Shown here: positions 21,139 to 31,999 of the stretch, piece by piece
Numbering within the stretch: position 1 is the first letter of the stretch
How the letters are laid out: each line of letters opens with the position of its first letter
Assembly: GCA_009103225.1 (NCBI GenBank)
Contig: RHPI01001921.1
Location: forward strand, 115,837 to 162,824
DNA: 46,988 nucleotides
Source: Chlorokybus atmophyticus
Lineage: Eukaryota; Streptophyta; Chlorokybophyceae; Chlorokybales; Chlorokybaceae
Reading direction: 5' to 3'
Translations under genes and position numbers: made by a program
The notes under the pieces: generated by a model
What the model saw: the letters and a program-made list of their open reading frames with translations, nothing else
What the model was told of the DNA's origin: nothing
The model's database searches: none

Positions 21139-24100
21139 ATGGCGGCGGCGGCGGCGGCGGGGAGGGTGAGGATGGTGGTGTCGGTGTGGGTGATGATGGC
21201 GCTTCTCTTGGGAGTGGCTGCTGGCGTCCGTGGGGTGGATGGGGGCAGCGTGGAAAGGGAGTACAGGCGTTTCCTAGCGGACCTCACGGATGAGCTCAAT
21301 GTAACGGTTGGTATGACTTCTGCATACACTGATGCTTTCATTCCCACTACTTTGGAAATGTAACTGATCTTTCACAAGAGTCGAGTTTCATTGTGTGATT
21401 TGCCAGCGTTTTGCTAAGCAGACCCGAGCACTGCACTATTTGCAGCCTGGACTCATCAGAACTAAGTCAAAGTTTAATTAACTGAGTTAACTAAGAATAT
21501 ATGACCAAGGTATCAAGATTGAAGGGTTTGGTGTCTTTTGTAATAGAGGAGATAAGCACGAGTATCACTATATTATTATATTTGCAGTCACATTTATGTT
21601 TACGTGCATGCTAGGCTAGTGGCACAGTGCGATATGTGGGTTTGTCCTCATTATAGTGTAATCTGAGCGCAGAAAGGCAGCAGTTGTGCATGCATGCATC
21701 TGTCAGGATGCTGCCATCTCACTATTCGCATAAACCCTTGTGTATTGACCCTTGCTGCCACCTCTCCCGCCCCCACCTTTTGCCCCACAGTCAGTAGTCG
21801 CCCGCACCTCACTCTCACAATGCACACCTTCATGCACGTTTACACAAAACACCCACACACTCACACACTTTTGGTCTGTCTCATTCACATGCACAAATAT
21901 ACATGCCCGCCCGCGCAAATGCACACGCACGCACAAACAAGCAAACAGACACGTAATTGCAGGTGACCTCTCCTCCTCCTCCTCCTCCTCCTCCTCCCCC
22001 TCCCACTCCACCACCACCTCCTCCCTCTCCCCCTCCCTCTCCCTCTCNNNNNNNNNNNNNNNNNNNNNNNNNNNNNNNNNNNNNNNNNNNNNNNNNNNNN
22101 NNNNNNNNNNNNNNNNNNNNNNNNNNNNNNNNNNNNNNNNNNNNNNNNNNNNNNNNNNNNNNNNNNNNNNNNNNNNNNNNNNNNNNNNNNNNNNNNNNNN
22201 NNNNNNNNNNNNNNNNNNNNNNNNNNNNNNNNNNNNNNNNNNNNNNNNNNNNNNNNNNNNNNNNNNNNNNNNNNNNNNNNNNNNNNNNNNNNNNNNNNNN
22301 NNNNNNNNNNNNNNNNNNNNNNNNNNNNNNNNNNNNNNNNNNNNNNNNNNNNNNNNNNNNNNNNNNNNNNNNNNNNNNNNNNNNNNNNNNNNNNNNNNNN
22401 NNNNNNNNNNNNNNNNNNNNNNNNNNNNNNNNNNNNNNNNNNNNNNNNNNNNNNNNNNNNNNNNNNNNNNNNNNNNNNNNNNNNNNNNNNNNNNNNNNNN
22501 NNNNNNNNNNNNNNNNNNNNNNNNNNNNNNNNNNNNNNNNNNNNNNNNNNNNNNNNNNNNNNNNNNNNNNNNNNNNNNNNNNNNNNNNNNNNNNNNNNNN
22601 NNNNNNNNNNNNNNNNNNNNNNNNNNNNNNNNNNNNNNNNNNNNNNNNNNNNNNNNNNNNNNNNNNNNNNNNNNNNNNNNNNNNNNNNNNNNNNNNNNNN
22701 NNNNNNNNNNNNNNNNNNNNNNNNNNNNNNNNNNNNNNNNNNNNNNNNNNNNNNNNNNNNNNNNNNNNNNNNNNNNNNNNNNNNNNNNNNNNNNNNNNNN
22801 NNNNNNNNNNNNNNNNNNNNNNNNNNNNNNNNNNNNNNNNNNNNNNNNNNNNNNNNNNNNNNNNNNNNNNNNNNNNNNNNNNNNNNNNNNNNNNNNNNNN
22901 CCCCACCCCCACCCCCACCCCCAGCCACAGCAACACCACCCACATCAACCCCAGGGTGTCCGACTAACACCCTGTGCGAGAGCGGGTGGGTGACAAGGTT
23001 GGACTCGCCATGCGTGTGCGTGCAACCCAGTATCACAGTCCAGCTGAAACTAGACTCCAGCTTCGCTGCCTTCACTGCGCCGGGCAAGCAAGCTTTGTTC
23101 GTATCCAATGTTGCTGCCGCGTGCTCGGTGCAAACCCAACAGATTGACATACTCTCCGTGCGGGCCGGGTCCGTGTACGTCACCTTTGGGGTGAAGCCGT
23201 TGACGGGTGAGTATCTGTCGGCGTCGAGCGTGGCGGACATATCGAGAGTGTTTGTCACGGGGACGGCCGTGTTGGATCCGTCGTTCGGGAGCTATACGGT
23301 GGTTGTCACGCCGACGACAATGGCACCGCCGCCACCTCCGCCCACTGGTGATGTCAAGAAGTCATCCAAGAACAAGGTGGTTGTCATTGCGGCGGCGGCG
23401 GGTGGCGGGTCCCTGCTCATCCTTTCTGGTGAGTGTGCGCGTGCGCTTGCTCTGTATGTACATGGGTAGGCACATATGCACGTATGTTCGTGTATGTGTG
23501 TGCATGCGCGCACGCGTGCGTGCGTGCGTGTGCATATGTGTGTGTGCGTGCGTGCATGTGTGGATGTGTCCGATTGTCTCACCCACCCTCGTTCCCCACT
23601 CTCTCACCCGCTCGCTTACTTACTTCTCATCCGCCCTGCAGCGGTGATCTGCTACTGCATCCACCGCAAGCGTGCCAGGGAGGACAGCGAAGAAAAGGAC
23701 GACCTACCTGTGCCACCAATCGCACCATCATCATCCGCACCCCCACCCCCACCAGCACCAACCCGCCCTTCACCCGCACTCGCATCATCCTCAATGTCCA
23801 CGCACGGCGCCCCACCTCCGCCACGTCCTCCGTCGCGCGTGCCCTCAAACCCGTCGTTAGCCCCCCCGACACCCGTATCACCCGCACTCTCAACCACGGG
23901 AAGCATCTCCTCCCCCATGTCAACAAAAGGAGGAGTGTTAGGAGTAGAGAGAGGCTCTTTGTCTCTGCGCTTCTTCCGGTTCGAAGAGTTGGAATCAGCC
24001 ACGGGTCGGTTCTCACCCTCGGCGTGTTTGGGTCAGGGCGGGTCGGGTACGGTATACTTGGCTCACTTGCCGATGCCCACATCACCGACAGGAGGTGCGA

Positions 24101-25576
24101 CTCAGGTCCGTTTGGCTGCGGTGAAGTGGTTGGATGCTGATAATGGTGGGGACCACAGTGCGGGCGAGTTCGACGCGGAGCTGAGTGTCTTATCACGCCT
24201 GAGACACGAGAACTTGGTGTCTCTCATTGGCTTTTGTAATGAGGACCCGCATCGGCGACTGCTCGTGTACGAGTACGCCACGCGAGGGAGCCTCGCTAGC
24301 TGCCTGCATGTTGGGCCCAAAACAACCCAACATGGGTCGGATACACCCCCTCCCACGCCTCTCACGTGGCATGAGAGGCTGCGCATTGCTGCGGGGAGTG
24401 CAAGAGGGTTGGCGTATCTACATGATGCGGTCCCGCCGGTGGTGCACAGGGACTTCAAGCCGTCCAATGTGCTTCTGGATAGCACACTCCGGCCCATGCT
24501 AGCGGACTTTGGACTTGCGCGACAGGTTGCACCCGAGCGCACGCACGCTACCACACGCATCATGGGCACATTCGGATACGTTGCACCTGAGGTAATGATC
24601 ACGAGCACACGCTTGCGCACACACAACCACACACAAGCGTGGACACATATGTACACGCATGCACGCGCGTGGGCGCAAGCGCACATACCCACATGCGCGT
24701 GCGTGCGTGCGCGCACACACATGCAAGCACGCACGTACTCACGCACACATGCACGCGTGTACACCCACCCACACTTACGCATCTCTCTGCATGCGTAAAT
24801 GTGCTTGCGCACGCATGCATGTGGGTATGTATTACAACTGTTGTCTCACGATTGTTATCTTGTAGTACGCGATGACGGGTCACCTGACCTCTCACTCCGA
24901 CACCTACTCCTTCGGCGTGGTGTTACTAGAACTCCTCACCGGCCGCGAACCCGTCGACATGCGCCGCCCCGCAGGCGAACAAATCCTCGTACGCTGGTGG
25001 ACAACACTATCCTCAAACTCTTCGACAACACCTTCTTCAATAGCATCCGCCATCGATCCCAACATGTTGGGTCCAATTCCGAGTGTAGATGAAGCTGCTG
25101 CGGTTGGTGCAGTTGCCTCACGTTGCATCGCACCCGAGCAGGAGTCACGCCCGTCCATGAGTCACGTTGCGTGGCTACTCGAAGGGATACAAAGTGGTGC
25201 TATCACACACCCAACGCAAGTCCTCGCCGCACCCGACCGCAAACACAACAACAACAACATAGCCACGAGTCCCAGTCTCACCCGTGCAGCCACGCGTGAC
25301 GTGAGGTTGCGTATCATAGAGGAGGGCCCCGCTGCTGCGGCCGACACACCAAGCAACAACATGCCCACAAAGAAGGGTGGTGGGGTGAAGTCACCCGCGG
25401 AGATAGGTGCTGGAGGATCGAGACGACAGTCGCATAGCAGGCACGGAAGCCGCGATTATGACTTTGACTTTGATGATGAGGGTGGAAGTGGTAGTGGTGA
25501 TGGCCATGGTGATGGTGTGGCGAGGAGTGTTGCACCTACGGCTGCGGTGCACTCGCGGCGAGGGAGCCGCTCGTAG
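21139..25576 (+). CDS. RLK/Pelle receptor-like kinase (single-pass, PERK-like kinase), interrupted by an N gap
   Basis: Exon 1 (21139-21306) starts with a poly-Ala run and a hydrophobic signal peptide (VSVWVMMALLLGVAAGV). A Pro-rich exon starts at about 21963 (VTSPPPPPP) and runs into the gap at 22048-22900. The next supported exon, about 23034-23428, encodes an extracellular domain of a type common in algal surface proteins (FVSNVAAAC, ILSVRAGSVYVTF), a Pro/Thr stalk and part of a transmembrane helix. Exon 23642-24591 completes the helix and encodes a basic stop-transfer, a Pro/Ser-rich juxtamembrane part and most of the kinase; exon 24866-25576 encodes the rest. Kinase motifs: GQGGSGTVY, AAVKWLD, VVHRDFKPSNVLL (RD type), DFGLAR, GTFGYVAPE|YAMTGHLT and SHSDTYSFGVVLLELLTG. 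The subdomains fit RLK/Pelle, near PERK. The tail is Ser/Gly/Asp-rich. Ligand unknown; exons across the gap cannot be modelled. Confidence 0.85.
22048..22900. other. Assembly gap (N run, 853 bases)
   Basis: The Ns are flanked by C/T-rich Pro-coding repeats (CTCCTC on the left, CCCCCA on the right), so the gap probably lies in a Pro-rich coding repeat or an intron microsatellite of the receptor kinase gene. Confidence 0.99.
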
Positions 25577-26121
25577 CGGTGATGTTGGTGTTGGTGTCGG
25601 TGTTGTACTGTTGTTACGCATTGTAGTTATGTTTCTGATTTACTACGGGATTGGTGTACCACATTAGGTACCTATTCCCGTCCGCACCATAAGCATGACG
25701 GGCGCGGCCTCATCGTAGGTGTGAGGCTGATGTATTTGCTACACATTGTGGTATTGTTGATGTTGTTGGTAGTGGTGGTGTTGTGCTTCATGCTGCAGTC
25801 ATATCAGTGACTGCAACATGCGACGGGTGGTGTGATGTGTTGGTTTTCGGGTGCGACCCTTCCAGACTTCTGCCTATTGTGCTTGCATGCCATTGTGATA
25901 GTCGCCTGCAAACTGTGAGCACACTGGAGAAACCACATGCTCAACACGCTCAAGTTATCGCATGCAGTACTGAAACTGTTGCCCGCTGAACTGTATGCAT
26001 GGTCGCCATCCCATTGGGTTGTGGATGGATTACACAGCAGCCCAAGTGCAAAGCCGAGTCATGCACATGCACATCAACGCAACCTAGCACATCACAGCAT
26101 AAGGTCACTCGACGTCACACG
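25577..26121. other. Convergent intergenic stretch between receptor kinase and XRRA1-like gene
   Basis: No gene seen. It includes a GTTGTTG-rich run (25745-25785), and should hold the 3' UTRs of both genes. Confidence 0.5.
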
Positions 26122-29100
26122 CTACTGCTGGTCATGTGTCTGATACGCGCGCTCGTGTCCGTCCTGCACCGTCATGGCGTTGAGTAGGTTGCTCTCGACA
26201 GCCGCCAGCCGCGCCTTCATGCCCGCCAGGGCCTTCTCTATGCTCTGCACCGCGTCCGGTACCTGCGCCACAACAAGCATGCGGGTCACACAACAAGCAT
26301 GAATCAACGTGTGAGTGGTTGCACTCACCACAAGGGGCTGGGTCTGCTGCTTGTGGGGTTTGAGCACAGGCCGGGAGTGGAATATCTCACGCATGCGCTG
26401 CTTGCGCTGGATGGAGGCTGTCGTGGTCTGCTCGTGGTGCTTCGGCTTTGAAGCACTCTGCGTTGGGCGTGTGTGTGAGAGTGTGCGTATGTGTGTGTGC
26501 GTAAGTGCACTCTTGGACACCGTGTTGCAATGACGCACACACGTGCGTGAGCGCATGCTTGTCAAAAGCAGCACCAAGCACGAAAGGTAATGCTTGATAT
26601 CCGCTACTCTCACCTTTACAAGTGGATGTGCGAGGGCGTACTTGAGGGCCGCCAGCGCGGACGTGTGCTGCATGTTGGCGCTCCCAGACGTGCATGCCGG
26701 CAGCTGCTGGAAGGCTCCAACCTGAGAGTGTTGGGTAAGTACATTACTCGTGTAATCACCACTCATACAACACACAATACAACGGAACGTACAAGTAAAC
26801 GCAACGTGCATACCCTTCGTGTGCATCGCTGCCGGTGATTCCTCTCACCCATCCTCGCAAACAGGCCCTCAACGCTCCCACCCTCTTCATCAGTCTCACT
26901 CTGTTGTTCCTCACTCTCCCCATTCCCACCCTGCAACATCTCCTCATCTCCTCCTTCTCCCCTCAACTCCTCCTCGCGCCGGCCCCATGCCTCAGCCGCC
27001 TCGTTGATGCGTTCCAACGCAGCCCTCATTTTCTCGGACTCAGCATCAAACTTGAGCTGTGAACGACAACAACTGTTAGTTGGAAGCTTGACATGCCGGC
27101 ACGCGTGCGCACATGCACTACACACCCATGTACCTTTGGTGATAACAAGTGGTGGTCTTCGCACTCGGGAGGCTCTTTGCGGTAGGGTGCAGGGCGCGAG
27201 GGGAGAGGTGCGGGGGGCTGCGGGTGCATTCATTACGTGTTGTGTTGGGTAATTGTACGACTTTGTGGATGATCAACATGGCAGAGAGACTTGCCAGACA
27301 CTTACCGTGAGGGTCCACTTCATGTTGTAGGCCTTGAGTGCCCTCCTGGCAGCCTCGAGCGTGCGCTCGCCGCCCGTGAGGGTGCGGTTGTCCTGCGTCA
27401 CGCATGCGCGCACCGCCATCGGGTTGCCCCACAACACCACCTGTGTGCATGTGTCAAATAGACATATACATTGTATCCATCAATCATACAACAACATCAT
27501 CCAGCCAAGCGTACATGTCGAAGAGTGGGCACTCGCTTGAGCGGTAGCAACTCGTCGTCCGTGTTGATCCGATTCAGAGATAGGTCCAACTCCGCCAGCG
27601 ATGGGAAGCGCCCCTCACCGAAGGCCTGTGGCGATGCGAGTTGTCTGAGTGAGTGCGCCACGCACAAGCTCGATTGCATCTTGTTTGCAATCACAGACAG
27701 ATTCCTCGCACCTCCTGAGGCATGTGGGTGATGTGGTTGTTGCCCAGCGACAGCTGTCGGAGCTTCTCCAACTGCTCAAAAGAATACCGTTTAGGAGCGC
27801 ATCAGGTACCACAATGCACGCAAGCATGCGCGTTGGCGCACACGCGCATGGCATCACACACACAGATAGACAGACCCACACTCGCACCCACCCACCCACC
27901 CACCCACCCAGACCCCCTCTCACCTTGCTCAGCGCCGCAATCGCTTGCCCCGTCAGATCATTCTCATCCAGCCACATCTGCTCCAGCATCGGGAACACCC
28001 TCGCCGCCTTGGAGTCATAGCTATCATGGCTCGTGCGTCCTAGTTGTGGCGGGACGGACCCCAGCCCGTTGTGAACGAGGGAGAGGGCGCGGAGGCGAGG
28101 GAGGAGAGAGAGGGAGAGGAGGGACTCGGGACCCAGGGCGTTGTAGGACAAGTCCAGGAACTGAGAGGGAGGGGGAGAGTGGGTGGGGAGAGTGAGTGTG
28201 TAGTTTGCCTTCTCTCACTGACTTCTCACTTACTTCTAGGTTTGGGAATGAGTTGGGTGGCGGTTCGACATCAACGAGTCGGTTGCAAGACAGCCACAAG
28301 CGTCGAAGCTTGGGTAGTCCAGCGAGGGACTCCTGTCCCACCACCACTTGTTGGATAATGTTGGCAACACGGTACCACCAACATGTGTGTAAGCGTGTCT
28401 CACCATGGAGACGCAGTTGTCGGACAGGTCCAGGCGCTCCAAGTTGACAAACGCGCGCACGTCCTGGAGCTGCACTCCGCACACGCCCGCCGACACAACA
28501 CGCACCGCGTCCACCTCCTCGGGTCTCTCACACCCGCTCGCCTCCAACTGCACTTGACTATGTTATTACAGCACCTCAAGCAAAAACTGACTGACTGATG
28601 CACTTACTAGTGTGCGTGTGCGCAGGGGCTCGGGGCTTGGGGGGTCCACGGCGAGGAGAGGCAGGCGGGTGTTGTTGGGATTGGGGTGGGTGTTGCGGCG
28701 GCGGCGGCGGGGGCGGGGACGAGGGGGTGCCAACTCGGTTGTGGAGATGATAGCGGGGGGACGGCGCACACGTCTAGAGTCACCTGCGTGCGTGCGTGTG
28801 CATGCATATGTGCCCGTGCGCGTGTGTGTGCATGTGCGTGCAGGTGTGCTTATGGCTGTGCAAGTGCAATGGGTTGAGACCACCCCGTGCATGTTGTGAC
28901 ACTCACGCCTAGCTTTGCGTTCTTCACTGCGAAGCTGTGCACGCGACGGTGACTCTGCCCGAGGCGAATGCGTTGCCGATGTTGACACGGATGCCGACGA
29001 CGCGGACGTCCTCTGCGTGTCGAGGATATCTGCACTCTCCTCACCTTCACTCGCAATCTGCGTCGCACACAATCAAGGGACATCAGACCTAGAATCGGGA

Positions 29101-30625
29101 AACCATATGGTGATGTGCAGGCCTATCTAGTCTCTCACCATTCCGTGTCTTTCTTCGTGCTGCAGAGTTTCGGCTGGCTCATCGTGATCAAAATTGTCTC
29201 GGTCATCGCTCTCAGGTGTGGCAACATCAGCAACAGGCACGGTTCCAGCGTTATCGGCAACCGATGATAATGATGTATCCGTTGGTAGCGTGGTGGTCTC
29301 GTCCTCCTTTTGCTGCTCGACGGTGCTACGGCGCCGCTCTGCTGCACTGCGAGGCCTGCATTCAACATCTTCAGCACGCCTCCACATAGTAGAACACACA
29401 TGTACAGTCACCAACTCACATGCGCATGGACACGTGTATGCGTGTGCGCATGTGCACGTGAGCATGCGTGCACTTGCGTAAGCGTGCACGGACACGCGCG
29501 CACGCTCGCATGAATAATATATACGCCGCACGGGGAAAGCTCCAGGCTCCCGGAGTTTCTCACCTCGTGGGTGGTGTCGACATTGCCGTTTGTGTCTTGG
29601 GCGCTGAGCTTGGGCGGGAGTGCCATGGTCTTGATGATGTGGTGACGGTGTTGGGAGATGAGCGCGGGCGTGGCGGCGGGAGGATTGCGTCTGAGATTGG
29701 TGCGGTCTTTGTTGTTGAGAAGGTGGACGCGGAGCCTGAACATGACAACAATGATTGCTATACAACAACCTCTAACACGCACGCGCACACGCCTATACCC
29801 GCACTCGCATATGCCCGTACGCATGCACGTGCACACACACGCCGACGCCGACGCACGCGCACACGCACGCACGCACGCACACACACACGCACACACGCCC
29901 TGCACTCAAGCTCCATACCTGGCCGCTGGCGCCAGGGCTGAGCGGATCGCGGCCGCCAGGGTCGCTTCGAAGCATCAGTGCTCAATGAGTATGACGATGA
30001 CGCCTGTGACAACAATACGACACAAACTGGGATGCATGCCTCGAGTGATGCAGACAGCGAGGGATGCGCGCGGCACAGATCAAGCCAATTTTACACGCAA
30101 AGTAAAGCATACTCTGAGCATACTCTGAGCATTTAAGCAATACTGTGTGTTATGTGACCTTACCGCGTTGTAGTTGCGCCAAGGGTCGATGGCAACGCCA
30201 TCCACCGTTGAGCTCGCAGCCCCGAGACCCGACGAGAAGCTGTTGGCTCCGATGTTGCTTGACGATGAAGGAAGCAAAGCATCATCATCCAACACTCCAG
30301 GGTGTGGTCTTTGACTCTCATCATCAACATCGTCCTCCTCCACCTGATGTATCTCTACTACTACCTCTACTACCTTTTCCACCCCTCCACCACTTTCTCC
30401 CTGATCTAACTGCTGATGCTCATCAGCAATCCATGATCTTTCATATTTGTCAACATCAACATCCTTAACAATAGCTTGCGCGTTTGCTATCCTCTCCTCC
30501 TGCTCCTCAACCGCATCACCTCCGCCCTCGTCATCATGTACGTCCTCCCCCCGGTCCTCCACCTCCACCTCCACGCCGCTCTCAGCGTCACCCCCAGCGG
30601 CGTCAAGCATCACCGCTTCCTCCAT
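26122..30625 (-). CDS. XRRA1-like leucine-rich repeat protein (16 exons)
   Basis: Exons on the minus strand: 30625-30164, 30003-29919, 29735-29564, 29355-29139, 29057-28909, 28773-28608, 28547-28404, 28332-28234, 28160-27924, 27771-27712, 27625-27515, 27440-27306, 27056-26814, 26721-26614, 26457-26329 and 26262-26122; about 885 aa with matching phases. The 29057-28909 exon needs a GC donor in this model. After an acidic and Pro/Ser-rich disordered half, LRRs run from about residue 418 to 650 (NLERLDLSDN, LPKLRRLWLSCNRL, LLPRLRALSLVHNGL, LEQMWLDENDL, LRQLSLGNNHI, LAELDLSLNRI). The long insert after the fourth LRR (SVPPQLG...SKAARVFPMLE) and the C-terminal ALKYALAHPL motif match XRRA1 order. 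A coiled-coil, Glu-rich part follows the LRRs. XRRA1 function is poorly known. The 5' end is uncertain: an open frame at 30650-31100 may hold a further upstream exon. Confidence 0.72.
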
Positions 30626-31670
30626 TTCAACACTAGCACCAGTCCTGTAGGTGCCTCACAGATGTGGCCGCGCAGGTCATGGACGTGGACAAGGACATCG
30701 CCGACACCCCTGGGAGCACGTGACGTACGAGTGCGGGTACGCCGCGGCAATTGGTGCAGCAGCATACATGTACTAAGAGAATTCGTTCCGGAGCAGCGGT
30801 GCACAATGTGATCACTTCGTTGTTGGGTTGGAGATTCAAAAGAATATATGGCTCCGACCCTAAAAGTCTGAGGCGTTCCTCGAGGACGCGGCGGCAGCGG
30901 CGGTGGCGGGGAGGAGAGGGACGAGGACGAGGAGGAGTATAGAGGGGAGGACGGGGAGGACCAAGTGAAAGGAGCAGGAGGAGTGCCTGAAAGTTGAGGA
31001 GACTTAAAGTCATGGAAGGGCGGGGTGTGCGGAGCTGATCTAGGTGCTTCATCATGTGCATGATCCGCATGCTGCTGTTCACAATGCGCATTTGAACACA
31101 GTGCATGTCGGGTCAATAATAAATTGCAGCCCACACATACACACAACCGTGATCAAGTTCTTTCTTGTTCACGAATCATACAAGCACCGTCGTTATTCAG
31201 CATTGTCATGAGTGCAGCAGCAACAATTGCTACATGGGCGCACAATCGGGTGTCACAGTTCCCCCAGTTGCGGAAATGTTTGTTCATATCTTGCCAACGG
31301 TGCACCTTTATCAAGATGTAGTACACAGGCACAGACAGCATGGGTCCAAGATACACAGAACAAGCCGCTAGTTTATGCACCATCTACAACTACATCAAGT
31401 CCGAAACAGTCAAGACTGCAACATCTTGATGTCGTATCCACTACCGAACATGTCCAACATCTCGTGTATGCTTGGATATAACACGAACACAGCATAACAA
31501 CAAGCAATCACAGAGTTCATACTTTCAGACAGTGCAGTGATGATTATCATCGAGTGGTGCATGCGATTGTGCTTTACTGCAATGTCCAACAGATCCACAT
31601 AGGTCTGGTCTGTTGTTTATGCGACACATGCACGACAGAATAGTGTGTAACTGTGAGAAAGCAAGCGGGT
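30626..31670. other. Divergent region between XRRA1-like and LFR-like genes
   Basis: The part near 30650-31100 is Pro/Ser-coding on the minus strand and may be an upstream exon or 5' UTR of the XRRA1-like gene. The rest has no gene signal; the LFR-like promoter should lie before 31671. Confidence 0.4.
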
Positions 31671-31967
31671 ATGGCGTCACCCGATGACGACGACGAGGAG
31701 GAGCTGGACGATGACGACCTGGATGATGACGATGACGACCTGGACGATGACCTGGATGACGATGACGAGGAGGACGATGAGGAGGATGAAGACAACGCTG
31801 ATGACAATGATGAGCAGCCAGCTGGCGCACAGCCAGGTAGTGGCAGAGACAATAGTCATACACACATATACAAATGTGCGCATATATGACACGCATGCGC
31901 GCGCGCGTACCTACACGTGTCGGCACACACACACCTTCCTCGCCACAGATGCCATAGCCTCCGCCTT

Positions 31968-31999
<32 letters not shown>

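Noticed and set aside
21752-23258. Very long frames across the N gap
   Set aside because: Most of the length is unknown sequence; openness is an artefact of Ns.
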